This document shows, one piece after another, positions 1-7,201 of a DNA stretch of 11,312 nucleotides (position 1 is the first letter of the stretch; every line of letters starts with the position of its first letter). Position numbers and translations under genes: made by a program. A model generated the notes under the pieces. It ran no database searches. It saw only the letters and a list, made by a program, of their open reading frames with translations, and was not told the DNA's origin. Where the stretch lies: assembly GCA_020721385.1 (NCBI GenBank), contig DYMW01000008.1, positions 13,520-24,831 on the forward strand. Reading direction: 5' to 3'. This DNA comes from Sulfurovum sp. (GTDB taxonomy: Bacteria > Campylobacterota > Campylobacteria > Campylobacterales > Sulfurovaceae).

Positions 1-69
1 AATAGCAAAAGCTTTTATAAAATCTATTTCAGGATAATACTTTTTAATGGATTGAGTTGAATTTTTCAT
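1..69 (-). CDS. Probable acyltransferase-3 family membrane protein, N-terminal fragment
   Basis: Only the first 23 codons are in the window; the gene continues past the left end. The reading starts at the ATG at 69-67 and gives a basic start followed by YYPEIDFIKAFAI. This matches the opening of acyltransferase family 3 (OafA/YrhL type) integral membrane proteins, where a Y-P-E-I-D-x-x-[RK]-A-x-A-I segment leads into the first membrane helix. Such enzymes O-acylate surface sugars. The start codon overlaps the pseF stop by four bases (ATGA), so it is probably the next gene of the pse operon and may acylate the same glycan or a precursor. The call rests on a short stretch; another membrane protein with a similar start cannot be excluded. 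Confidence 0.55.
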   Translation of the reverse strand, partial: MKNSTQSIKKYYPEIDFIKAFAI

Positions 70-761
70 CTAACTTCTTTTAAAACCTCATACATCACTT
101 CAGCCCTTCTCCAATCTTCAACCGTATCAATGTCTTGTACCAAATGTCGGGGTAAAATAACAGGGATAGAGTCTTTACCAAACATAATCTCTTGACTCAC
201 ACTGCCCAATTTTTTCCAATAAAATTGACCTGCATCTTGATAAGCCTCTTCTAAATCTTGACTTCGAGTCGTGTAATATTCAGGGGTAAACATCTCACAT
301 CGTCCATCACTATTTAATTTAAAAGTTCTTTGAATGGGAAACGGCATAGAAGTGCACGAAAAAGCATTCACCGCATCAGAATTTTTAAGTTGCTCAAATC
401 CTGATATCAGATACTCTTTTTGAAGCAAAGGGGCGGTGGCGTAAAGGGTACAGACATAATCATAATTTTCACCCTGCTTTTTTAAAACATCGAGTGCATG
501 GTCAATCACATCCCCTGTACCTGTAAAATCATCGGCAAGGACTTTGGGTCGCAAAAAGGGAACCTCGGCACCATAAGCTTTGGCAACCGTGGCAATCTCT
601 TCATCATCGGTGGTGACCACAACTTTATCAAAAAGTTGTGATGCCAATGCCACTTCTATAGAATAGGCAATCAACGGTTTACCATGAAACATTTTAATGT
701 TTTTTCGAGGTATCCGTTTACTTCCTCCTCTTGCAGGAATAATGGCAACCGCATTAGCCAT
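66..761 (-). CDS. pseF: Pseudaminic acid cytidylyltransferase PseF
   Basis: Activates pseudaminic acid with CTP to CMP-pseudaminic acid, the donor for flagellin or surface glycosylation, in the cytoplasm. The 231-residue product has the family's usual length. The CMP-sugar synthetase nucleotide-binding motif ARGGSKRI lies at residues 10-17 after the AIIP strand, D-A-G-Q-F-Y-W at 176-182, and the acidic D210-I-D212 pair expected for metal binding near the C-terminus. The frame stays open up to 848, but I start at the ATG at 761: the family begins right before AIIPARGG, and a GAGGT Shine-Dalgarno (771-767) sits five bases upstream. The start lies inside the end of pseC (8-bp overlap) and the stop overlaps the next start, so translation is probably coupled. 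NeuA- or LegF-type specificity is possible, but adjacency to pseB and pseC favours PseF. Confidence 0.9.
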   Translation of the reverse strand: MANAVAIIPARGGSKRIPRKNIKMFHGKPLIAYSIEVALASQLFDKVVVTTDDEEIATVAKAYGAEVPFLRPKVLADDFTGTGDVIDHALDVLKKQGENYDYVCTLYATAPLLQKEYLISGFEQLKNSDAVNAFSCTSMPFPIQRTFKLNSDGRCEMFTPEYYTTRSQDLEEAYQDAGQFYWKKLGSVSQEIMFGKDSIPVILPRHLVQDIDTVEDWRRAEVMYEVLKEVR

Positions 762-1881
762 TGATGACCTCAAAAAGTGATGCAATGACATACTCTTGCT
801 CTTCATTTGATAAAGAGGCATACATTGGTAGTGAAAAACACTGCTCATAATAGTTGTCCATCACAGGTGTCTGTTCATTGCCATAACCCAAAGATTTGTA
901 ATAAGGCTGTTGGTTAATCGGAATATAATGAAGTTGCAAACCGATATTTTTGGCTCTCATCTGATTAAACAGATCCTCTTTAGAAATGTTTAATAAAGAG
1001 AAATCCACTTGCACCACATACAAATGGTATGACGATTTTCCATCATAAGTATAGAGTGGTTTAACAATGCTGTTTTCAAAAGCAGTATCATACCGTTTGG
1101 CTATCTCGATACGTCGGGCAATAAACCCATCAAGTTTTTGAAGTTGTGACAACCCTAACGCACACTGCATATCGGTAATACGGTAGTTAAATCCTAGTTC
1201 ACGCATCTCATATTCCCACGGTTTCATCTCGGGTGTTTTTACCATACCATGTCCACGAAGCATAATCAGTTTTTCATACAACGCTTTAGAGTTGGTCGTA
1301 ATCGCTCCCCCTTCTGCTGTGGTCAAATGTTTAACAGGGTGAAAAGAGAGAATTGACACATCAGAGTTGGTACATGAAGCCGACCCAATCTCACCCTCTT
1401 TGGCACCAATCGCATGCGCACAATCTTCTAATACAATAATATTATAGGTCTCTTTGAGATGTTTGAGTTTGCTCTGATTGACCATTCTACCTGAAAATGC
1501 CACGGCATAGATGGCTTTGATACTCGGGTCACTTTTGAGTGCTTCTTCACACAAATCAAGGTCAATATTGCCATCAATTGCAATGTCTATAAAAATAGGT
1601 TTGGCTCTTGCATACAAAATGGCATTCGAGGTGGCCAAAAAAGAGTTGGGTGTTGTAAGCACTTTATCACCCTCATTCAACAACGCAATAGAAGCCAAAT
1701 GTAACGCAGCTGTACCATTGGCAACCACCACGGTGTAGTTGACCTTACAATAGTCACTTAAAGCCTCTTCAAACTCTTTTATTTTGGGACCCGTGGTAAG
1801 ATAATCCGAATGGAGTGTTGCCACCACGGCATCAATATCATGTTGGTCGATACTCTGTTTACCATAAGGAATAAAATTCAT
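754..1881 (-). CDS. pseC: UDP-4-amino-4,6-dideoxy-N-acetyl-beta-L-altrosamine transaminase PseC
   Basis: PLP-dependent sugar aminotransferase of the DegT/DnrJ/EryC1 family. It aminates the 4-keto product of PseB, with glutamate as the usual amino donor; this is step two of pseudaminic acid synthesis. The 375-residue length is typical. The start reads N-F-I-P-Y-G-K-Q, as in PseC proteins. N55-G-T-A-A is the cofactor phosphate-binding region, D153 in EDCAHAIGA should contact the PLP ring nitrogen, and K184 in SFHPVKHLTTAEGG is the expected Schiff-base lysine (K183 in the H. pylori enzyme). It starts on the last base of the pseB stop (TAATG). Only a weak GAG-type Shine-Dalgarno precedes it, so it probably depends on coupling to pseB. 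Confidence 0.95.
   Translation of the reverse strand: MNFIPYGKQSIDQHDIDAVVATLHSDYLTTGPKIKEFEEALSDYCKVNYTVVVANGTAALHLASIALLNEGDKVLTTPNSFLATSNAILYARAKPIFIDIAIDGNIDLDLCEEALKSDPSIKAIYAVAFSGRMVNQSKLKHLKETYNIIVLEDCAHAIGAKEGEIGSASCTNSDVSILSFHPVKHLTTAEGGAITTNSKALYEKLIMLRGHGMVKTPEMKPWEYEMRELGFNYRITDMQCALGLSQLQKLDGFIARRIEIAKRYDTAFENSIVKPLYTYDGKSSYHLYVVQVDFSLLNISKEDLFNQMRAKNIGLQLHYIPINQQPYYKSLGYGNEQTPVMDNYYEQCFSLPMYASLSNEEQEYVIASLFEVING
767..771 (-). promoter_or_regulatory. Ribosome binding site deciding the pseF start
   Basis: Reads GAGGT on the minus strand, five bases before the ATG at 761, and lies within the last codons of pseC. It supports 761 over the upstream in-frame ATG codons, which would add 29 residues not seen in the family. 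Confidence 0.7.
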
Positions 1882-2876
1882 TATAGATACTCTTTCGCCA
1901 TTTCTAAAAGCTCTGCATGACTAATCCACTCGGTATTGTTACCTGAATTGTATTCAAATCCTTGTGCTACAGGTACCCCAACTTCACCAAGTCTATTGGT
2001 GGTAAAATCGGTAATGTGTGCAAACTGAATGGTTGGTTGAATCACAAAGTGGTCATGAAACTCCAAAGTAAGGTGAGAATCATCTGCAGGACACATAATC
2101 TCATGCAGTTTTTCACCAGGACGGATACCAATGATTTTATGTGGTAAATTAGGTGCCATTGCAAGTGCTAGTTCCGTCATGTACATTGAAGGAATTTTAG
2201 GAATAAAAATTTCACCCCCATACATTCGCTCAAAATCTTTGAGTACAAAATTAACCCCATCTTCTAAAGTAATTAAAAATCGTGTCATCTTCACATCGGT
2301 AATAGGAAGCTCGGTTGCTCCATTATCAATTAATTTTTTAAAGAAAGGAATCACCGATCCACGAGAACCTGTAACGTTTCCATAACGCACCACTGAAAAA
2401 CGCGTTTTTCGACTTCCTACCATATTGTTGGCAGCCACAAAGAGTTTATCGGAAGCCAATTTGGTTGCCCCATAAAGGTTAATCGGATTGGCTGCTTTGT
2501 CGGTAGAGAGGGCAATTACTTTATCGACATTACACGCAATCGCGGCTTCAATAACATTTTGAGCTCCATCAATATTGGTTTTAATACACTCCATTGGATT
2601 GTATTCAGCCACAGGAACATGCTTAAGTGCTGCAGCATGAATAACAAAATCAACCCCATCCATTGCCTCTTTAAGTCTGGCTCCATCTCTTACATCACCA
2701 ATGAAATAACGCATACAAGCGTCTGTAAACTCTTGTGCCATCTCATACTGTTTGAGTTCATCTCTACTGTAGATGATAATTTTATTTGGCTTGTATTTTG
2801 CAAGGATAATCTCGGTATATTTTTTTCCGAAACTTCCTGTTCCACCTGTGATGAGTATGTTTTTATTGTTGAACAT
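1881..2876 (-). CDS. pseB: UDP-N-acetylglucosamine 4,6-dehydratase (inverting) PseB
   Basis: First enzyme of the pseudaminic acid pathway (FlaA1 in H. pylori): NADP-dependent 4,6-dehydration and 5-epimerisation of UDP-GlcNAc. This 331-residue short-chain dehydrogenase has the Rossmann motif GGTGSFG at residues 11-17, the GDVRD nucleotide-binding segment at 60-64, and the active-site set D126, K127, Y135 and K139 (in STDK and YGATK). These correspond to D132/K133/Y141/K145 of FlaA1 at a constant offset of six. No membrane segments are seen, so this is the soluble type and not the large PglF type. The ATG at 2876 follows AGGA with about eight bases between. Another ATG at 2880 is out of frame. 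It heads the run pseB-pseC-pseF-acyltransferase and has a candidate promoter just upstream. Confidence 0.95.
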   Translation of the reverse strand: MFNNKNILITGGTGSFGKKYTEIILAKYKPNKIIIYSRDELKQYEMAQEFTDACMRYFIGDVRDGARLKEAMDGVDFVIHAAALKHVPVAEYNPMECIKTNIDGAQNVIEAAIACNVDKVIALSTDKAANPINLYGATKLASDKLFVAANNMVGSRKTRFSVVRYGNVTGSRGSVIPFFKKLIDNGATELPITDVKMTRFLITLEDGVNFVLKDFERMYGGEIFIPKIPSMYMTELALAMAPNLPHKIIGIRPGEKLHEIMCPADDSHLTLEFHDHFVIQPTIQFAHITDFTTNRLGEVGVPVAQGFEYNSGNNTEWISHAELLEMAKEYL

Positions 2877-2908
2877 TCATTGATTCCTTTTAACACAATA
2901 TAGTCACA

Positions 2909-2914
2909 ATTATA
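2909..2914 (-). promoter_or_regulatory. Candidate -10 box for the pse operon
   Basis: On the minus strand this reads TATAAT, preceded by a T-rich run ending in TTTTTGGA, which is the usual look of Campylobacterota housekeeping promoters with no clear -35. Transcription would start about 25 bases before the pseB ATG. It lies in the 57-bp gap between the flippase-acyltransferase gene and pseB and would let pse genes be expressed separately. I saw no sigma-28 or sigma-54 motif here. Confidence 0.5.
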
Positions 2915-2933
2915 TCCAAAAATAAATAAATCA

Positions 2934-5900
2934 TTATACGTTGAATTTTTCATCCACCAAACGTTTCGCCAATGCCTTTGATCCCTTAAAATCAGCCTTT
3001 CCCGTGCCTAGTTTTGGTACTTCATCCACCTTAAAATAGTCACTTGGTACAAAGAGTGGATTCATTCCTAAAGCTTTAATCTCGTCTTTTAAAAGATTCA
3101 AATCTTTCTCTCCCTCCAAAAGTAAAATAACGCGTTCACCTTTCTTTTCATCAGGTATCGCAGTAATGGCTATTTGGTCATCTTCACCTAAGAGTTTTCC
3201 AATCTCATGCTCTACCAAACCAAGGCTTATCATCTCTCCTCCTATCTTTGCAAAACGGCTGTAACGGTCAACAATGGTTAAAAATCCATCTTCATCAACA
3301 TGCCCTTTATCACCTGTAATGTACCAGCGTATGCCATCTATCTCTTTAATCACCGAAGCTGTTTTTTCGGTATCGCCCAAATACCCTTTCATCACTTGTG
3401 TTCCACCAATGAGTATCATTCCATCTTCACCCACTTTCAATGGTACAAAACTCTTTGGGTCAACAATCATAAAACTGCTTCCAGGAACGGCCAAACCTAC
3501 CGTGCCAAACTTATTGCCCTCTTGCACCGCATAGGTATCGGGTAAAATGGCATCGTGAATATTGCAACTTGCCACAGGTGTGGTTTCGGTTGTTCCATAC
3601 CCTTCCATAATGGTTTTTCCAAATCGTTCTTTAAAAAGTTCACGTACTTCTAGGGGTAATTTTTCAGCTCCTGCAACGACCATTCTTAGACTGTCAAACA
3701 TCAAAGGATGGATTTTACGATTTCGTGCATAAAGTCTAAAAAAGGTAGCCGTTGCAAACAAAAACGTGGCATGATATTTACTCGACATTTTGGCAATGCC
3801 ATAACCATCGGTTGGGTCAGGATGGCACACCACAGGAATCCCCTCTATCAATGGTAAAAGCGTTGAGACCGTTAATCCAAACGAGTGAAATATAGGAAGT
3901 GTTCCCAACATCACATCACGGTTATTGGCATTGAGTACCGTGGCAATCTGTTTAATATTTCCCATTAAATTTTGATGAGAAAGTTCAATTCCTTTAGGAT
4001 TACCTTCACTTCCACTTGAAAAAAGTATTCCTGCGGTATCGGTTGTTTTAACCCCTTTAACATAGAGTTGACTCAACACACGTGTGGGTAAAAACTTGGC
4101 TTGTAAAAAAGTGAACAGTTGCAAAGCTTTACCCATTTTGGCTTTTAATGCTTCCAAATAAATCAACTCTACTCCCTCTAATGCTTCATCAAGGTCAAAC
4201 CCTTTGGCTTTAAGTTTGGCAATAAATTGTGTCGAGGTAATTACTTGTTGAATATTGGCTATTTTAATCGCGTGTTTTAAACTCGCCGTACCACTAGAAT
4301 AGTTCAGATTCACAATCGTTTTACCCAATGTCAAGGTTGCCATATTCGCAATGCTTCCGCCTGCAGAGGTTGGCACAATGAGTCCTACATTTTGCTCTTT
4401 GCCCAAAACGTTTTTAAAAGCACCCCGCATTAATAAAACTGCGGTAATAAACCGATACCCTGAAAGCTCAACGCCTGTAGAATCGGCAATACTTAATCCA
4501 CTTTCTACCTGTTTTGCCTCTTTTATCCATGCTTTTGGCAAGGAAGGAAGACGTGTTGCATAAGATTGCCATGAGCCAATAGAGAGTTTAAAGACCGCAT
4601 CTTTAACTTCACTAGCCGAACTTTTAATGGACATTGATTTTCCAAAACTCACCCCAATATCGTTCAATTTTCGTGATTGCATTTTGGTTGAAGCATGAGA
4701 AAATGTACTCTCCCAAAGCCCACGCAAATAAAAAGGAACAATCACCGCATTATAGACATCCCCCACCGCCAATTCAAACCCTTTTTGAAACTTACCCAAA
4801 TGACCATTACGCGAAAGATGACCCTCAGGAAATAAAGCCACTGTCTCACCACGATTAAGGGCTTCCCCTACCAAAGAGAGGGCATTTTTACCTCCCCGTG
4901 TCGAAATAGGAATGGCTCCAAAAAATTGAAAGATGGGCTTTAAATACCACAACTCATAATAACTTCTATCAATCACAAAACGAATCTGTTTGGGGTAGGC
5001 TATCTGTAAAAATGCCCAATCTAAAAAAGAGACATGGTTCCCAAGTAATAATACTCCACGGCTCCCTTTGATGTTGTCTAACCCTTCGACTTCAATCTTG
5101 TACTTGAGTCCAAAGAGAAATCGTACCATAAACCGTACCATCGATTGAGGCAATTGTGTTACCGTATAAAAAAAACCCAACAGTGCCACCAGAAAAGCCA
5201 CCAGAAAAAGCGTTGAACTCTCAAATCCAAAATACGCCACCATTGTGGTGAGAACCAAAAAGAAAAACATGGAGAGATACTGCATAAAATTGTTTCCTGC
5301 GAGTACTTTTCCCATCATTCTTTTGGGTGTTGCAAACTGTATAAGGGTATTGAGTGGCACAATAAAAAGCCCTGAAAAAACGCCATAGAAAAAGAACAAA
5401 ATTCCCAATGCCGTTAACGATTCAAACAGAGGAATAAAAAAAAGTGAAAGGGTAATTCCCAATGCACCAATGGGAATGATTCCTGTTTCAATATAGTGCC
5501 GACTCAATCTGCTTACCAACAATGAACCCACCACAATTCCCACACCAGAAAGTGCCAACAATCCTTGGGCTACGACCGTGTTGTCAATGCCCATTTTGGT
5601 TTTAAGATGCTCTCCAAAAATTGCCACAACCAGTTGAGAAATGCCCCAAAAAATAGAGAGTCCAATAATCGACAACCAAACGGTTTGATTTTTATGAAGA
5701 ATGCGCATGTTTCCACGTAAATAGGTCAAGTTGGCATATTTTTTAGGCTTAAATTGCATCCCCTTTTTAATCTCTACGGTTTTAATCAGCTGTAACGAGA
5801 GTAAAAATTCAACCACACTCGCTCCAATAAGGGCAAACCCTAATGGGTAAACATAGCGAAGTATCTCGCCTTTATCAACACTTTGATTGGCTAAGAGGGA

Positions 5901-6392
5901 TTCAAAAAAAATCGAATAAATCACCGCTCCTGCCAAGATAGAGACAATGGTGACCGATTGCACCATGGCATTGGCAGAGGTTAACAGCTCATTACCTGCC
6001 ATCTCTTTAATGAGTCCATATTTAGCAGGGCCATAAATGGCACTTTGGGCTGCAAGAACAAACGTTAACCCAAATGCCACCCAAAACCAACCCATGATAT
6101 ACGAACCCAAAATCAGTACCGTAATACCAACCGCCAATAAAGAAGCGACCCGTATAATCTGTACTTTGGGATATTTATCACTAAGAAACCCTGCAGGAGA
6201 GAAAAGAAAAATAAACGGCAACAAAATCAAACCATTCACAATCGCCGTCAAGATAATCAACTCTGTTCCTTCATAGGCTTTAAAAATGGTGTTTTGCAAC
6301 ACAATTTTATGTCCCAAATCGGTCATGGAGTTCAAGAAGACAATCAGAATATACGGAAGAAATCCTCCTATTTTAAAAAGTGCTTTTATCAT
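2934..6392 (-). CDS. aas: LplT-Aas type fusion: lysophospholipid flippase, 2-acyl-glycerophospholipid acyltransferase and acyl-ACP synthetase
   Basis: A 1152-residue inner-membrane protein with three parts. Residues about 1-415 form an MFS transporter like LplT, which flips lysophospholipids inward. Residues about 425-610 form a PlsC-type acyltransferase with the HX4D motif H453-D458 and FPEG at 521-524. Residues about 640-1145 form an AMP-binding acyl-ACP synthetase: phosphate loop SSGSEGNPKG from 792, GYGTTE 931-936, TGD 1026-1028, D1042-R, and the adenylation lysine K1132 in LGTGK. All key residues are intact. In E. coli this is two proteins, LplT (about 397 residues) and Aas (about 719). 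The likely role is recycling lysophospholipids or scavenging fatty acids. The start overlaps the regulator's stop (ATGA), preceded by a weak GGA Shine-Dalgarno. Substrate choice is inferred. Confidence 0.88.
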   Translation of the reverse strand: MIKALFKIGGFLPYILIVFLNSMTDLGHKIVLQNTIFKAYEGTELIILTAIVNGLILLPFIFLFSPAGFLSDKYPKVQIIRVASLLAVGITVLILGSYIMGWFWVAFGLTFVLAAQSAIYGPAKYGLIKEMAGNELLTSANAMVQSVTIVSILAGAVIYSIFFESLLANQSVDKGEILRYVYPLGFALIGASVVEFLLSLQLIKTVEIKKGMQFKPKKYANLTYLRGNMRILHKNQTVWLSIIGLSIFWGISQLVVAIFGEHLKTKMGIDNTVVAQGLLALSGVGIVVGSLLVSRLSRHYIETGIIPIGALGITLSLFFIPLFESLTALGILFFFYGVFSGLFIVPLNTLIQFATPKRMMGKVLAGNNFMQYLSMFFFLVLTTMVAYFGFESSTLFLVAFLVALLGFFYTVTQLPQSMVRFMVRFLFGLKYKIEVEGLDNIKGSRGVLLLGNHVSFLDWAFLQIAYPKQIRFVIDRSYYELWYLKPIFQFFGAIPISTRGGKNALSLVGEALNRGETVALFPEGHLSRNGHLGKFQKGFELAVGDVYNAVIVPFYLRGLWESTFSHASTKMQSRKLNDIGVSFGKSMSIKSSASEVKDAVFKLSIGSWQSYATRLPSLPKAWIKEAKQVESGLSIADSTGVELSGYRFITAVLLMRGAFKNVLGKEQNVGLIVPTSAGGSIANMATLTLGKTIVNLNYSSGTASLKHAIKIANIQQVITSTQFIAKLKAKGFDLDEALEGVELIYLEALKAKMGKALQLFTFLQAKFLPTRVLSQLYVKGVKTTDTAGILFSSGSEGNPKGIELSHQNLMGNIKQIATVLNANNRDVMLGTLPIFHSFGLTVSTLLPLIEGIPVVCHPDPTDGYGIAKMSSKYHATFLFATATFFRLYARNRKIHPLMFDSLRMVVAGAEKLPLEVRELFKERFGKTIMEGYGTTETTPVASCNIHDAILPDTYAVQEGNKFGTVGLAVPGSSFMIVDPKSFVPLKVGEDGMILIGGTQVMKGYLGDTEKTASVIKEIDGIRWYITGDKGHVDEDGFLTIVDRYSRFAKIGGEMISLGLVEHEIGKLLGEDDQIAITAIPDEKKGERVILLLEGEKDLNLLKDEIKALGMNPLFVPSDYFKVDEVPKLGTGKADFKGSKALAKRLVDEKFNV

Positions 6393-7048
6393 TTTAAATC
6401 CATCTGTCTTTGATGCTCTTGCATGGTGTGCATGTTAAAGAGGTAAGGTTTTAGCGTTAAAATAACGTCAAACAGCAACTCATAATGTTCATTGTTTAAA
6501 TCTTTATCATACTCCAACATCTCGGAACCCAAACGATACTCTAGCTGTGCCAACTCTTTGGCCGATTTGACATAAGCATCAAACAATTTTTCATTTAACC
6601 CCAATCTTTTAGCGCGTTTAAAAACCTCAACCAACTTTAACTCTTGGGTTGAAAAACCTTTTTCTTGCTTAAACAGTAACCCTCGTTGAACATACGCATC
6701 CAACTCTTTTTTGGTCAATTCACTCAACTCTAAAAAATCATCCGTGCTGTACCAGATGGCATCACTGTTGCCTGACATCATCTGTAATGAACGTAATATT
6801 ATGGAGAAATCGTCTGAAAAATTAAACTTATTCTCCATAAATATCGCTTGTATTTGAGCAATAGAGTAGGAGAATTGATTTTGTAAATATTTGATAAATT
6901 TAATAATATTGATACACGACTCATCATAAAGGTGTAAATTGGGTTTTGGCTTTTGGGGTTGAGGCAATAGCCCCTCTTTAATATAAAAAAGAATGGTTGA
7001 CTTACTTTCACCTGTCTCTTCCATAAGCTGTTTCATTTTTAATGGCAT
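6389..7048 (-). CDS. MerR-family transcriptional regulator with two winged-helix-like segments
   Basis: A 219-residue DNA-binding protein. Residues 3-70 are a MerR HTH: KMKQLMEETGESKSTILFYI, then KEGLLP, a short wing, a tyrosine-aspartate turn, and helices ending in FSYSIAQIQAIF. Residues about 100-165 repeat the pattern (a TDDFLELSELTKKELDAYV stretch, RGLL, GFSTQEL, then helices), so a second MerR-like fold is probable. No cysteine cluster for metal or redox sensing is visible, and the C-terminus (165-219) is helical. I start at the ATG at 7048 because GAGGAG sits six bases upstream and the promoter's predicted transcription start lies just before it, although the frame is open to 7159. Its stop overlaps the flippase-acyltransferase start, so it probably controls that gene and itself. 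The effector is unknown. Confidence 0.75.
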   Translation of the reverse strand: MPLKMKQLMEETGESKSTILFYIKEGLLPQPQKPKPNLHLYDESCINIIKFIKYLQNQFSYSIAQIQAIFMENKFNFSDDFSIILRSLQMMSGNSDAIWYSTDDFLELSELTKKELDAYVQRGLLFKQEKGFSTQELKLVEVFKRAKRLGLNEKLFDAYVKSAKELAQLEYRLGSEMLEYDKDLNNEHYELLFDVILTLKPYLFNMHTMQEHQRQMDLK

Positions 7049-7054
7049 GGGTGA

Positions 7055-7060
7055 CTCCTC
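7055..7060 (-). promoter_or_regulatory. Strong ribosome binding site deciding the merR start
   Basis: Reads GAGGAG on the minus strand, six bases before the ATG at 7048. The in-frame ATG at 7072 has no such site and would sit almost at the predicted transcription start. Confidence 0.75.
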
Positions 7061-7078
7061 TTGGTTAATCATGAAGGT

Positions 7079-7108
7079 ATTATAGTCAAAAATTTGTCTT
7101 AGTGTCAA
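7079..7108 (-). promoter_or_regulatory. Near-consensus sigma-70 promoter for the merR-aas operon
   Basis: On the minus strand, a perfect TTGACA (7108-7103), an 18-bp spacer and a perfect TATAAT (7084-7079) point toward the regulator gene. The expected start is near 7072, giving a leader of about 25 bases. MerR regulators often act on promoters with a lengthened spacer of 19-20 bp; 18 bp is only slightly long. A 7-bp inverted repeat flanks the promoter (reported as a finding). Confidence 0.7.
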
Positions 7109-7161
7109 GTGATACCTTACACTTTTTGAATTCACCATGTAATTTGTTTTAATACGCATTT

Positions 7162-7170
7162 TGCTATAAT
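7162..7170 (+). promoter_or_regulatory. Extended -10 promoter for the SurA-like gene and dcd
   Basis: Reads TGCTATAAT, an extended -10 (TGn plus TATAAT) preceded by T-rich DNA without a clear -35, as is usual in Campylobacterota. The expected start is near 7177, about 25 bases before the ATG at 7202. It is divergent from the merR promoter within the same 153-bp intergenic region. Confidence 0.6.
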
Positions 7171-7201
7171 CAACCCAATAAAATTAAAATTGGAACAACA
7201 C

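Noticed and set aside
762..848. Longer pseF start at 848
   Set aside because: The extra 29 residues lie inside pseC and are not part of the family; the ATG at 761 has a GAGGT site and the expected N-terminus.
1511..1738. Plus-strand open frames inside pseC, pseB, the aas fusion, minD and minC
   Set aside because: All lie opposite well-supported conserved genes, show no recognisable domain and have no convincing ribosome binding sites.
2690..2953. Minus-strand open frame of 87 codons overlapping the pseB start and its upstream gap
   Set aside because: Most of it lies in another frame of pseB, it has no Shine-Dalgarno or family pattern, and it runs over the candidate pse promoter. Treated as a shadow.
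56..2954. The same 15 bases (GTTGAATTTTTCATC on the plus strand) at 56-70 and 2940-2954
   Set aside because: One copy is at the acyltransferase start and the other in the last codons of the aas fusion, in different frames. Flanks do not match, and a 15-base A/T-rich match can occur by chance in a window this size.
7049..7159. N-terminal extension of the MerR gene up to 7159
   Set aside because: The added codons run through a near-consensus TTGACA/TATAAT promoter, the predicted transcript starts near 7072, and the only good Shine-Dalgarno belongs to the ATG at 7048.
7190..7201. TTG start four codons before the SurA-like ATG
   Set aside because: The ATG at 7202 has a well-spaced GGA and gives a standard signal peptide starting M-K-K.
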